The position numbers were made by a program, and so were the translations under genes. Of a stretch of 64,000 nucleotides of DNA, positions 44,606 through 55,240 are shown piece by piece. The stretch comes from Nephrocerus scutellatus (lineage: Eukaryota > Arthropoda > Insecta > Diptera > Pipunculidae), in contig OX352765.1 in assembly GCA_947095585.1 (NCBI GenBank), forward strand, positions 79,219,976 to 79,283,975, in the 5' to 3' direction. Each line of letters opens with the position of its first letter. Within the stretch, counting starts at the first letter, position 1. The notes under the pieces are model-generated. The model had not been told where the DNA came from and ran no database searches. It was given only the letters and a program-made list of their open reading frames with translations.

Positions 44606-45499
44606 ACCAGCGTCTTTTATTGGATACTCGCAGGAAAAAAAATTGTTTCCGAAAAAATTATGTTTCAATGTGAACTCCAGCCGCTACTATTTTTGCGTTA
44701 GCAGCCATAACACACGAACAAAGACTGCAAACGCATTTTTGTGTTTTTGCCAAGGCACACAACCGTCAACGGAGTTACGCTCTTTATCCTAACCTTCCAT
44801 CTGTTGTTATCTTCAACCTACCTCAACAAATAACACTATGACGACACACTCAAGCACGCCAACGTAGAGATTGTTCGTTTCCAAACCATAGCATTCAGTG
44901 TGTTCTAAACTTATGGGTGTTGCCGGTCGACCATCGAGTTTGTTTTGATTGAATTGCATTTCTTTTGCGATGTTTTGAGTACCACCAACCACAACTTGTG
45001 GATTTGCAGTTGCAGCATTACGGAACTTTTCATTGCAAATCTCACAAATCGGTCAGAATTAACTTTTTAGCGCACATTGCAAATTTATATCCATCTACAT
45101 CGGCACTATCAGCAGCTATTTTTGGGGACGAATGCTTTGCTTCTGGCAGAGGTTGCACTTTCGCGTAATGTTTCCGTTTGCCTGAAAGTATGCCTGAAAA
45201 AATGGTTTCTTGATGAATTTATCGGGCCATAATTTATTGAGTACCAACTGGGTGTAGAGATAACTAGAACGCAATTTTTGTTTTTCTAATAAAAATATAA
45301 ATTAATATAAACAAGAGCAATTGTAACCAGAAGTGTGGTTATACAACATTAAAGGAACACACTAAAGGAAAAAATAAAAAAAATGTAAAACCAGCCACTG
45401 CTATTACTCTGAAAAAAAAAACTCCACATACAGGGATTTTTACAGATACTTGGGCACACGAGGGTGGGCCCTTGTATGAAAAATGAAATAAGGAACCCT
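44606..45499. other. Intronic sequence, nothing recognised
   Basis: No transporter exon or known repeat recognised; a 67-codon ORF at 44,965 has no motif. Confidence 0.4.
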
Positions 45500-45699
45500 C
45501 TTTTTGGCATAAAAACATTTTATTTTTCAACATTTTTTTCTTTTAGCTCGATACACTTCATCCAACGTTTCTGCAATTTTTTGATGCCCTCCAAATAAAA
45601 CGATATCTCGAGCCCCTTAAAATAAGCGTTTGTTTCAGCGATGACCTCTTCATTCGACCCGAATCTTTTACCTCAAAGCCATTTCTTCATGTTTCGAAA
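45500..45699 (-). pseudogene. mariner transposase C-terminus, truncated by the gap
   Basis: The minus strand reads FRNMKKWL, GKRFGSNEEVIAETNAYFKG, LEISFYLEGIKKLQKRWMKC and IELKEKNVEK then a stop. This is the C-terminal end of a mariner transposase with the frame intact over its ~60 visible codons, and it is closer to consensus than the copy at 42,930. The rest lies in or beyond the N gap. Confidence 0.8.
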
Positions 45700-45899
45700 N
45701 NNNNNNNNNNNNNNNNNNNNNNNNNNNNNNNNNNNNNNNNNNNNNNNNNNNNNNNNNNNNNNNNNNNNNNNNNNNNNNNNNNNNNNNNNNNNNNNNNNNN
45801 NNNNNNNNNNNNNNNNNNNNNNNNNNNNNNNNNNNNNNNNNNNNNNNNNNNNNNNNNNNNNNNNNNNNNNNNNNNNNNNNNNNNNNNNNNNNNNNNNNN
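45700..45899. other. Assembly gap (exactly 200 N)
   Basis: The round length suggests a placeholder rather than a measured distance. A mariner end enters on the left and a transporter exon leaves on the right, so the true missing sequence must hold the rest of the mariner and at least ~130 codons of transporter. Confidence 0.99.
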
Positions 45900-47056
45900 T
45901 TCTTTTGGTCTATGCCATCGGAGCTGGTCTTGATGTCTTTTGGACGAGTGTCGTGTGCGGTCTGATTCCGTTGCTTTTCGGTATCATATTCGTCTTTATG
46001 CCAGAGTCGCCAACCTATTTGGTAAGTAAACGCATACAACATTGCATAGATTACGGATCATTTTGCAAATGATGGCATTTCGTTATTGTATAGGTAAGCA
46101 AAGGCAATCAGCAGAGCGCAATCAATTCCATTCAATGGCTTCGTGGCAAGGATTATGACTACTCAGCCGAATTGGAGGAACTTCAAATGGCCGATGCAAA
46201 GATAAAACAACACACAGTGTCCATTGGGTCGGCTTTAATGCGACCAGTCACTTTGAAGGCGTTGTCCATCAGTCTGGGTTTAATGATTTTCCAACAATTG
46301 AGCGGAATTAATGCCGTCATATTCTACACAGCAGACATCTTTAGGGTGGGTGCTTGTTGTTGTTTTGTTCTTGTTCTGTTTTATAATTTCATGATTTTTT
46401 TTTTGTTAACTCTTTTCCACACACAGGATGCCAACACTGGTATCGATGCTGGACTGTCGACAATTGTTGTTGGTGTTATGCAAGTGATTGCCACTTTCGT
46501 TTCGGTTATGGTTGTTGACAAATTGGGCCGCCGTCTGCTGTTGTTGGCTTCGTCAAGTGTAATGGCCATTTCCACTGTTCTGATGGGCGTTTACTTTTAC
46601 ATGCAAGATCAGGATAAGGATTCGGTCACCGATCTCGGATGGTTGCCAGTTGTCTGTCTGTGCGTATTCATTGTAATGTTTTCGATTGGTTTCGGACCTG
46701 TACCATGGCTGATGATGGGAGAGCTCTTTGCCGCCGATATCAAGGGCGTTGCCGGATCAATTGCAGGAACTTCGAATTGGGTTTTGGCTTTCATTGTAAC
46801 GAAGACATTTGTCAACCTTAAGGATTCGATTGGATCGGGCGGTACTTTCTGGCTGTTCTCTGCCATCACTGTTGTTGGGGGCTTTTTCGTCTTTTTCTGT
46901 GTTCCCGAAACAAAGGGCAAATCACTGCAGGAAATTCAAAATCTCTTGGAAGGCGAGAAGGCAACTGGTAATGGGACGATGACGACGACGATTACGCCGA
47001 CCACCACCACCACCACCACCAACACTGAGCACAAGACGACGGTGCCAGCCAATTAA
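45900..47056 (+). CDS. Trehalose/sugar transporter (SLC2, Tret1-like), three C-terminal exons
   Basis: A membrane transporter of the major facilitator superfamily that moves trehalose or glucose by facilitated diffusion (family knowledge). Exons: 45,900-46,021, 46,094-46,345 and 46,427-47,056, all joined in phase 0, encoding 333 visible residues. Signatures: PESPTYL at the first exon's end, QQLSGINAVIFYT, DKLGRR, GPVPWLMMGELF, and PETKGKSLQEI. These cover helix 5-6 through helix 12 plus the large central loop. The C terminus is Thr-rich (TTTTTTT) before VPAN-stop. About 130-140 residues are missing relative to the ~490 usual for Tret1 proteins, and must lie in the gap. Introns are 72 and 81 nt. 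The open frame also reads through the second intron. Likely paired with exon 1 at 38,123. Confidence 0.93.
46022..46093 (+). other. Transporter intron, 72 nt
   Basis: Donor GTAAGT directly after the PTYL codons and acceptor TTGTATAG. The downstream exon begins GTAAGC, so the sequence GTAAGYAAA occurs on both sides and could mislead splice prediction by offering a pseudo-donor at the exon start. Confidence 0.85.
46346..46426 (+). other. Transporter intron, 81 nt, fully open
   Basis: Donor GTGGGT and acceptor CCACACACAG. Length is a multiple of three with no in-frame stop, so retention would insert 27 residues between DIFR and DANTG in the middle of a membrane-associated region. Confidence 0.85.
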
Positions 47057-47925
47057 TTTTTTTAGGAATCTCAATTGGCAAATATATACGCCCGTCGTTC
47101 CTTCTTCCACTCCATGATATCAAAGCACACACATCCACATATACTACACACACACACATATACACATCCACACACATCCACACAAAGTAGTAATATTGCA
47201 TTGTGTTGCATTTAAGTCAAGTTTTAAGTTTTATTTCTTTGTTTTTAAATTAACAATTAAGATTCGTTTCGTTATAAATTATTTTATTATTGTTGTTGCT
47301 ATTTTTTATTACATTACAATTCAATTATTACGTTGTGCATACATACATAGGAAATTAGTCTGGAGAATGGCGAATTAATGGCGGGAAATCCTGCAGTTAA
47401 TCAATCGCATTCTACATATCGAGTTACAAACCACATTTTTGGCCTAAGCAAAACCAGGTTTTGTTGGTTCAAAAACGAATAACAAGAAGAAGAAGAAGAA
47501 GAAGACTGAAACAAAAGAGAAACGTTATCTAAAATGATAAATTGAAAATATGGCAAACATTTCCAATACATTTAGGCATTTCAAAAATGAGCTTTTTCTT
47601 TTATCAAAATACTTATATGCATTTACAAAGTAGGATAATAGCAGTTATTTTGTTGTTGTTAGAAAAGCTGACTTTTAAATGTGTACTATGATGATTAAGA
47701 AATGTTGGAGTAGGAGGAAAGATAAATCTGCATGAAACACAAAACACCGAGTGCGTTATGTATATAGCATTAGCATTCTGGTAATTGTTTTTAAGAAGAA
47801 GAAATTGTTAAAGATCGCAATGATCATGTTGCGTGCAAAATACGTGTCGTATTGTTACCAATTATTCTTTCTTTTATAAACAAATTACTACTGTATTTTA
47901 AATAAATGTTGTTATTTTATCACAT
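47057..47925 (+). terminator. Transporter 3' UTR and poly(A) signal
   Basis: After the TAA at 47,054-47,056 the sequence is AT-rich with CACACA runs. A canonical AATAAA lies at 47,901-47,906, followed by a T-rich stretch. A plausible cleavage site is 47,920-47,930. Confidence 0.65.
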
Positions 47926-48249
47926 ATATGTATGCATTTAAGAGAGAAAAAAAATACGATTAAAATACAGAAACTTTTTATTAAAAACTGGTTACATTTT
48001 TTGTTGGTTGATAAGGTCACAGGTTAAAAGCAAACAAAGTGAGTATGGCTGGACGAGTTCTACCCGAAGCAAGTAAGTAAAGCTTCTTCTCTCTTTTTTT
48101 TTACTCAGCTGAAACAAATGCTCCAAAGGAAACATTCAACGTTATTGGTTTCAGAAAAGAACGGTTATCTTCTACTTCTTAGTCATCAGCACTCTTGGCG
48201 CTCTACAACCGGGTTCCGGTCCTGGCTTCCCGAAACAAAATCTCGCCAG

Positions 48250-49110
48250 ATATCCCGTTTCAAGAAGATTATAAACAGATCAGAAAGTCACTGTGGCTTG
48301 CGATATAACCTTAGCAAAATTAATCTGGGCTCAAACATGGGATGTAGGTTCTCTGCTTGGAGGAGGATGCAACATCCGGACACATCCTCTGTGACTGTCT
48401 ATGTTTGATGAGACGTATTTTCCACAAGGCATTGTGTTCGTCGGCGGCGGCCAGCCATCAGCAGAATAGGGCGAATAACACTGAATGCTCTAGAATTGCA
48501 GGTGGCCGTAACTGTCTCTGACTGGTGGAAGTGTGATAAACCTCCACGTGGTGGCCGCCGGTAATTTACCTCCAAATACAGGAAAAGCTCGTGGGTGCCG
48601 TGGCTCAGTGGATAGGGGCATGGTCTCCTGAGCAGGGGTTTCGTGGTTCGAATCCCAGTAGCACCAAAGTATTTTTCACGGTGTCTCACCTCTCGCGAAA
48701 GTTTGACAAACGTCCGAGAGTAATAACTTGTCACGGAAAGCCTCTCAATTCGCCGTTCGGATCCGGCATTAAATTTTAGGTCCCTCCATTTGTGTGCAAA
48801 AATATTTATGCTCAACACAAATGGGTGCGACAAGCCAGGCCTTGGACCGCGCATGGTCGGTCGCGCCGGTATTATTATTATTATTACAGGAAAAGCTTAG
48901 TGATCGGGCTAGTCCCATCAAAGTAAGGTTGGCGTGAGGCCAATAACATCGTCCGTAAAAATGGTTATTACAAAAACCCAAAATCATCCTCGGATACACT
49001 GATGAACGACGACGATCACGGCAAATAAAAAGGCTAAACGATTTAAGAATTTTCTCAAGAAACGTATGCACAGCAGCTAGCCGACACCCTGTATATAATG
49101 CTGATATAAC
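48250..49110 (+). pseudogene. I/LOA-like LINE C-terminal fragment
   Basis: SHCGLRYNLSKINLGSN (48,285-48,340) followed by a damaged zinc knuckle matches the C terminus at 12,600-12,720. CGTATTTTCCACAAGGC and TCGTCGGCGG blocks further downstream also match. The 3' UTR continues after a SINE inserted at 48,590-48,884. Confidence 0.6.
48590..48884 (+). mobile_element. tRNA-derived SINE, reference full-length copy, 13 bp TSD
   Basis: A 295 bp insertion between identical TACAGGAAAAGCT sequences (48,577-48,589 and 48,885-48,897). It starts CGTGGGTGCCG, with a perfect A box TGGCTCAGTGG (48,601-48,611) and perfect B box GGTTCGAATCC (48,645-48,655) 33 bp apart. The head's 5' GGTGC pairs with GCACC at its 3' end like a tRNA acceptor stem. 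The body then runs CTCTCGCGAA, CCGAGAGTAATAACTTGTCA, TTTGTGTGCAAAAATAT, CTTGGACCGC and GTCGCGCC, and ends (ATT)5. It would be transcribed by RNA polymerase III from the internal promoter. Not a tRNA gene itself. Confidence 0.95.
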
Positions 49111-49162
49111 AGTAATCCGGGAGATGCGGTGGACCGGGAATTGTGTCTTACAAAAATCAGAA

Positions 49163-50940
49163 TATGGTTAGGTTAGGTTAGGTTGTAGTGGCCGTCAGTC
49201 AAGACCGACGCACTTAGACCATGAAGGTCCGTTGTGATACCACAAGGATCTAGACAATCACACGCCTACTCGTTGAACCAGTTGGAGCTTCGTATGATGC
49301 GGAAGAGACTATTAATGCCAATGTGGGTTAGATCGTTGAGATCGTTGAAAAAGATCGCTCTCATATGGAGCTTCCGCTTATTCGAGAGGGCTAGGCATGT
49401 ACAAAGTAGATGTAGAGTGGTTTCCTCCTCCTCCTCATCCATGCATCTTCTGCAGAAATCGTTGGAAATGACTCCTAGTCTTTCTGCATGCTTGCTTATG
49501 AGACAGTGTCCAGTTATGACACACTTAGACCATATAATAATCATATAATGGCACTAATGTGCAGTCTGTTTAGAGAGATCAAACACTTGGAGCGTTTCGG
49601 ATCAAGCTTGGGCCAGATCTGCTTCGTTGCTATTCAAGTTGTACCGTTTGACCATCTATAATTAGCTTTTATTATAGGTAGCATCCTGTTTAAACATGAG
49701 TTAGCACGTAGCGATCCTCAAGAGATGATCGGCAATTCCGGGCTAGAATGGAATTTGTGGAAACTGATTCCATGGACTTAAGCGCAGCCTGCCTAACCGA
49801 GAAAATGTGGATATCCTCAACAGATACGACATTACTTTTCAGACAAGACAAAGCTTCCTTAATAGCCATGATTTCCGCCTGGAAAACACTACAGTGATCA
49901 GGAAGACGGAAAGAGAGACTTAGATTTAGTCTTTTTGAAAAGACACCTCCGCCAACCCCTTCATCAGTTTTCGCCCAGTCTGTGTAGAAGTAAATTCTTT
50001 CATTTTCGAAGTAGATACCTTCCTCCCAAGAAGACCTGGAGGGGATGGTAACCTGGAAGTTTTTGTTGAAGTGGAGCTGCGGAATGGTGTAGTCTAAGTT
50101 GACAAGTGGAGTCATGACTGAATTCAGGATAGAAGAGTGGCCGAAATCACGGTCCACTGAGAGATTGCTCTGAGGCGATTAGCCATTAGTCCACCAAACA
50201 GCCCCACCGTATAGCAGAATAGGTCTGACTACTGCTGTGTGTACAGCCAATGAGTGATATGCGGTTAAAGACCCCATTTACTTCCTATGGCTTTTTTGCT
50301 TGAGAAGAGTGCCACTGTGGCTTTACGGACTCTTTCTTGTATGTTGGGTTTCCAGCTCAGCTTTCTATCCAGAATAAGACCAAGATATTTGGCCTTATTG
50401 GAGAAAGTCAAGCTTGTGCCCTTGATAGACGGAGGATATTGACGAGTGGGATTTTGTACTTCCTCGTAAAGAGGACAAGTTCGGTTTTTCTGGAGACCAT
50501 AAGTTCTTTCAAGGTGTGTGGGTGCTTTTCTGAGACGGCTATGGCAACGTCGTCCGCATAGGCGATCACTCCGCAGCCCTCCCCGCTCAGGCGAACCAGC
50601 AGCTCATTCACCGCCAGTTTCCAAAGAAGTGGAAGTGGAAGTGGCACCTCCTTGCGGGGTGCTTCTGCTGACAAATCTTATGGCAGACGACAAACCAAGT
50701 CTTGAATTTATGATCCTACTTTTGAGTAGAAGATCAATCAGTTCACCCAGTGAGTCGTTCACTCCTAAATTCAACAGCGCATCCGTGATCGCAGATGTTT
50801 TAACGTTGTTGAAAGCGCCTTCTATGTCCAGGAAAACCACTATTGCGTATTCCTTGTGATAAAGGGAGTTTTCAGTGGAACGTACTAGCGTATGCAGAGC
50901 TGTTATTAAAGAGTTGCCCTTGCAGTACGCGTGTTGATCG
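49163..50940 (-). pseudogene. I/LOA-like LINE, 5'-truncated, with (CCTAA)n tail
   Basis: Minus strand, 5' to 3': DQHAYCKGNSLITALHTLVR (50,880-50,945), FLDIEGAFNNV motif A (50,800-50,835), RSTPQGGA motif B (50,625-50,660, then damaged), IAYADDVAIAV motif C (50,525-50,560). Next come the thumb and linker (50,070-50,400), RNase H (IYFYTDWAKTDEGVGGGVFS near 49,935-50,000; QAEIMAIKEAL near 49,855-49,885), and the CRRCMDEEEEETTLHLLCTC zinc knuckle (49,390-49,450). It ends in a (CCTAA)n tail at 49,166-49,184. Stops and frameshifts inactivate it. Closest copy in the window: 27,040-29,440. Confidence 0.85.
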
Positions 50941-50960
50941 ACGGACGGACGGACGGACGG
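50941..50960. repeat. (GGAC)5 microsatellite
   Basis: Five GGAC units at the junction between the LINE's truncated 5' end and a SINE fragment. Confidence 0.85.
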
Positions 50961-51056
50961 GCACAAATGAAAGGGACCTACAAATTTAAGGCCGGATCCG
51001 AACGGCGAATTGAGCAAAGCTTTCCGTGACTCTCTGAACGTTTGTCACCTATTCGC
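50961..51056 (-). mobile_element. tRNA-SINE internal fragment
   Basis: GCACAAATGAAAGGGACCTA, GAACGGCGAATTGAG, GCTTTCCGTGAC and TTTGTCACCTATTCGC correspond to the middle of the SINE in inverse orientation; the head and tail are missing. Confidence 0.75.
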
Positions 51057-51215
51057 ACCACACCTACGCTGGAAGAATGGTGTAGACCAGGACGTCCAGA
51101 ATTTAGGGATGCCAAACTGGATGACATAGGCTTGAAATCGTTTTGGTGGAGAGATTTTTTGCGGAAGGCCAGAACCGGTCACCGGTTGTAGAGCCAAATA
51201 TGATGATGATGATAA
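51057..51215 (+). pseudogene. RTE-like LINE 3' end with (ATG)n tail
   Basis: LRWKNGVDQDVQNLGMPNWM-like coding remnant, then GTTGTAGAGCCAAATATGAT and an ATGATGATGATG tail at 51,199-51,212. The same terminus occurs at 24,990-25,018. Confidence 0.75.
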
Positions 51216-51224
51216 TAACCAGAT

Positions 51225-51620
51225 CCTAAAACTTGTGTGGAACAATGGCTTTCAACCATAGCAATTTGCCGGGCAACCCAATATTGCGGCTATTCAACGT
51301 TTCCAGAACAAAAGCCTTAGGTGTATTTTGAATGCTCCGTGGTACATTAGAAATAGTGACCTATTTTTATAATGTACACACGCTTAAAGGATTAGCGTGG
51401 ACGTTAGAAAATTAGGGAGAGGAAAAGATGAGATATCTATGCACCTGTGTCTTAAGTGACTGCAGATCATACAAATGGGGAAACACAGAGACTATTGTGC
51501 GACTAAAGAACCTGAAACTGGAACTTTATCGGAATTTATGGATTACTAATGTTTTCCAAGAAATCAATTCAAAGGTACATAGCATATGAAAAAAGACTCC
51601 AAAAACGTGTTAATAAGGAA
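51225..51620 (+). pseudogene. Jockey-type LINE C-terminus
   Basis: NIAAIQRFQNKSLRCILNAP followed by WYIRNSDL (51,280-51,365) is the conserved C-terminal block of jockey-clade reverse transcriptases. Later decayed pieces include YEKRLQKRVNKEAKNM (51,570-51,630). It lacks the catalytic domain. Confidence 0.75.
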
Positions 51621-52410
51621 GCAAAAAATATGCAACTTACAAAACCATCAGACATACCCTGGCAACACGAACTTTATGACCAACTAGTTGTAGTTATTAA
51701 TTTATTCATTGTTATCGTAAGTTATTCTGGTTGAAATAAAGAAATAGAGTTAAAGACTTTCAAAATTCAGTGCCTCTCTTCGGTTTTCTAAGCGTAATAT
51801 AAACCCCCAGACAGCTAATCCAAGACTGGGACTTTCATCAAAGAAATTGAAAAACTCGTAATACCGTGGCAAACAACAGCTTCGTTTCGTCATCGCTTAA
51901 TATGCTGCGAAATCTTCAGGTAACTTAAAACGGCTCAAGAAATGCTTCACTCCATCAGACCTGATAGCTTCTGTATACAGGGCATATATCCTTTTAAAAA
52001 CTCGAATGCAATACAGACAATACAGTTATTGTCTGGTCAGGTGCTCCCAATACCACATTGCGTTAATTAGACAGAATACAGAACAACGCGTGAAGGATAA
52101 AACTCATTGGTGAAGATCATATCGCGAAAACAATCGACTCCTCTGAGCATCATAGGAATGTTGTCTGCTTGTCACCCTTTTATAGCTTTTTACACAAGTG
52201 GTGTTCAAAGAGAAAATTCAGGTGCAACCCACCCATCCAACATTTATTGTAGCACCACTCAAGCCAAACTGTTTTATTTAAAAACAAAACAAAAAAAAAA
52301 ACTTTACTATAGATGCAGGCAGGTATGCGAAGATATTGACACACTCGTTAGCCGTTTTAAATTTTGAAAAACCAATGCAATAAAATCATTATCTTTTATG
52401 ATGCACCCAT
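51621..52410. other. Upstream region of the collagen-like gene
   Basis: An 86-codon ORF at 52,107-52,367 contains a hydrophobic stretch (IIGMLSACHPFIAFYTSGV) and CEDIDTLVSRFKF. It may be an upstream exon with a signal-anchor-like segment, but no splice arrangement joins it cleanly. Otherwise nothing recognised. Confidence 0.25.
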
Positions 52411-52465
52411 GGTAAAGAGAGTTGAGGAAAAGGTGAATGACACCAATGCTACCATCATGAACAGG
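52411..52465 (+). CDS. Possible short upstream exon of the collagen-like gene
   Basis: An ATG at 52,411 opens MVKRVEEKVNDTNATIMN followed by AACAG|GTATGT, a strong donor at 52,466. It includes an N-glycosylation-type NAT. Its phase does not match the best acceptor (CAACAG at 52,604-52,609); it matches only a poor acceptor at 52,594-52,595. Kept as a low-confidence exon. Confidence 0.25.
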
Positions 52466-52584
52466 TATGTTACAAAAAAGAAAAAAAAACATCGACCTTG
52501 TGGTTTTGATCGCCCATTTATTGGAGTATAAAAAAGGTGTAAATATCTGGGTAATTTGCTGGACAATTTTCGGAGTATATATAG

Positions 52585-53271
52585 ATGGGGAAAAGCCGAG
52601 TAACAACAGGAGCACCCGGAATACCCGGAATACCCGGAAAAGCCGGAGAACCGGGAACACCAGGAGTAAATGGTACAATGGGACCAGCCGGAATACCCGG
52701 AAAAGACGGAAAACACGGAAAAGACGGAAAAGATGGATCATCGGGACCATCCGGACCACCTGGACCAGCCGGAAAACCCTGCCAACAGGGACCAATAGGT
52801 ATGCTAGTTACCGGACAGCGTGGACCTATGGGTCCACCTGGAGAGAAAGGGCCTACCGGACTACCCGGAGTACCGGGATCGCCAGGACCACAAGGACACG
52901 TAGGATCTACCGGACCAAAGGGAAACGATGGTATGCGTGGTATTCCCGGAACACCAGGAACAACCGGAGCACCTGGGGAAACAGGGTTACCTGGTCCAGT
53001 CGGACCAGACGGAAACCCCGGAACAGACGGATTAGTGGGACCACCCGGTCCGCGAGGACCAGCTGGCGAAATGGGTGATTATTGGGCAATAGGTCAGATA
53101 GATAATGCAGCACCCGCACCTGTTGGTCCACCTGGGGAGAAAGGATCAAGCGGATTACCGGGATTCCCCGGACCACAGGGACCAAAAGGAGAAAAAGGAC
53201 CTACCGGACCAAAAGGAGAACCTGGCAAAGATGGAACACCTGGCCGACCAGCAATGCCGGGAAGTGGTTAG
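52585..53271 (+). CDS. Collagen-like protein (Gly-X-Y repeat)
   Basis: An open frame of 228 codons, nearly all Gly-X-Y triplets from residue 9 onward ([38 protein letters not shown] and similar), ending PAMPGSG-stop. Such repeats form a collagen triple helix, presumably extracellular. Triplet interruptions occur around residues 66-78 ([12 protein letters not shown]) and 170-182 ([15 protein letters not shown]). One Cys is visible (in GKPCQQG). No signal peptide or NC1 domain is present, so it is probably one exon of a larger gene. The ATG at 52,585 may be fortuitous and the exon may start at an acceptor (AACAACAG at 52,602-52,609). Poly(A) signals follow at 53,460. No nearby relative in the window; not a repeat-family protein that I recognise. 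Confidence 0.75.
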   Translation: MGKSRVTTGAPGIPGIPGKAGEPGTPGVNGTMGPAGIPGKDGKHGKDGKDGSSGPSGPPGPAGKPCQQGPIGMLVTGQRGPMGPPGEKGPTGLPGVPGSPGPQGHVGSTGPKGNDGMRGIPGTPGTTGAPGETGLPGPVGPDGNPGTDGLVGPPGPRGPAGEMGDYWAIGQIDNAAPAPVGPPGEKGSSGLPGFPGPQGPKGEKGPTGPKGEPGKDGTPGRPAMPGSG

Positions 53272-53459
53272 GTTATTTTTCAAAGATTTCTGGGTCAATT
53301 AGTAGTGAAGAAAACATAGTTTATGCGTTTAGCTATTGGACTTTTTTCAAAAATTAACTTTTCTTAGAAACATATTTTGCCAACTTTATGTGGTTAAAGC
53401 TGTGTACCAGAAAAACTCATATATGTTATAATTATGCAAATGAATTATAACGTAAACTA

Positions 53460-53470
53460 AATAAAATAAA
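53460..53470 (+). terminator. Poly(A) signals of the collagen-like gene
   Basis: Two overlapping AATAAA motifs (53,460-53,465 and 53,465-53,470), 190 bp after the stop codon, and before the Y repeats. Confidence 0.55.
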
Positions 53471-53589
53471 AATTACGCAACCACCAAAGTTGACGGTGAA
53501 ACTTGGGAATATTCGGAATTTTGAGTCCTTACGCGAAACACATTATTTTTTAAAAGATTACAAAAGCGATTGAAACGATGACTTTTTCT

Positions 53590-55240
53590 TTTTAAATTCT
53601 CTATATTAACTTCGCGTGCACGTGGCTGGCTGGTTGGCTGGCTGGCTGGCTGGTCAGATTTTCTGATCAATTTTTAACCCACTTCACATAGCCCGATTTT
53701 ATTGAAAGTTTGCACACATGTATAATTCCGGTGACAATACTTTCCATTAAAATTTGAGGCCCCTCGGACCTCGGGGTCGGGGGCTACCATACAAATATTT
53801 TAAAAAATTTACCCGATTTTCTTAAAATTTTATACAAATGTGTATCTGGAAAACACTTTTTGTAAATTTTTTGGAGAGATCGGATCGGGCACCCATACAA
53901 ATTTTATGAAAAAAGTTCCCGATTTTCTTCGAATTTTATACGCATGTGTATCTCCGATGGACAAAACGTTTTGTAAAATTTTTGAATTTTTTTAACTATC
54001 AATTTGTAACGTACTTCTTAAACCCGATTTTCCTGAAATTTTGTACACGTGTGTATTTCCGGTGAAAATACTTTATTTTAAAATTTGGAAGTGATCGGGC
54101 CCCAGGTTCGTGGGGCTCCCATACAAATTTAAAATAAAAACTACCCGATTTTTTTTCAAATCTTACACACATGTGTATACCCAATAAACAATAGTTTTTC
54201 TAAAATTTGGTAGTGATCGGGCCCCGGGTTCGGCCGCAAGGCCCTTATACATTTTGTTAAATATCATATAGTGGCATCAGATACCGTCGTACTTTAATGA
54301 CTGTGTGCGGTGTGCGCTGCTTGGTTTGGTAGTGGATTTCGATTGCAAAATCTATTCAGCCTGTTCAAGGAAGCACTACGAGTTTGCTTCGCCATATTTT
54401 TAACTCGGCACTTACACGGTTATTAATAATGTCATTATTTCTAATAATGGATGAAAACAGAAAATTTCGGTTTCACATCATTTCTCAAGCATCAATCAAT
54501 AAAGTTACCATAAATGTGCGTAATAGTATAAACGTCGAATCGATTATGAATATTCCATTTCATCTTTAAGTAATACATATGCATTTTGTTTACTCATGTC
54601 TCTTACCATTTGCACAAACCGTATCCGAAACCATACCCATAGGTTAGCTTTCAAAGTGACAGAGTTTTCGAGGTGAACGAGACGAGGTGAGTGCCCGATG
54701 TGCCCGATTGCCGACGGGTAGCAAAGTAACATTATCGGTTACAAAACAAAGGTATACATAAAATCAAACCGTACTCCGGGCACAGTTCGCAAATGCAACG
54801 TTAAACTGAAACCACGAGAGAGAAATCTTAGCTCACCCACAAATTAACCCAGCAAATGAAACGAGACATAAATGTTTTATGCTTAACTCAACTTACTTAC
54901 TTATTTACTGAATTGTATTTTTATTGATATCGTTTTTTGTTGTCGATATCAACTTACAGATAGAACAACAAGTTTTCACAAAATCTGTTATTTGGCGTTT
55001 TCATAAATTATTTCAGAACTCTTTCTCAAGAAAAATGCTCGTGTTTCTTATTTGCTCAGAGTATGAGCGTGCTCTAAGTGCTCAGAATAAAACGATCTGA
55101 GCATTTTCAAATTTGAAATCTGATGTCAAATGTCTCTTTCGATGATTTTCTCCTACAATAAAAAAATAAAAATTTACCAGGATCGAGGGGCTAAGATATC
55201 AATTTCTGCGATTAGAGGGAATTTAGATGAAATGTTTTTT
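53590..55240 (+). repeat. Repeat family Y, copy 7 (longest, with unique core)
   Basis: Left end TTTTTAAATTCTCTATATTA, CTTCGCGTGCACG and five GGCT units. Four tandem sub-repeats follow with the ATGTGTAT / CCCATACAAAT / CCCGATTTT pattern (53,690-54,240). A ~900 bp core to 55,180 is largely collinear with copy 4 in inverse orientation, and the copy ends with TCTGCGATTAGAGGGAATTT. No coding capacity for a transposase. Confidence 0.88.

Noticed and set aside
48595..48670. A functional tRNA gene
   Set aside because: A and B boxes are perfect, but the cloverleaf is imperfect in the anticodon arm, the head continues into a ~200 bp body shared with other copies, and it is flanked by a target-site duplication. 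It is a SINE head.
52411..52609. Splicing of the MVKRVEEK exon to the collagen exon via the donor at 52,466 and the acceptor at 52,609
   Set aside because: The junction would shift the Gly-X-Y frame. A frame-compatible acceptor exists only at 52,595, which lacks a pyrimidine tract.
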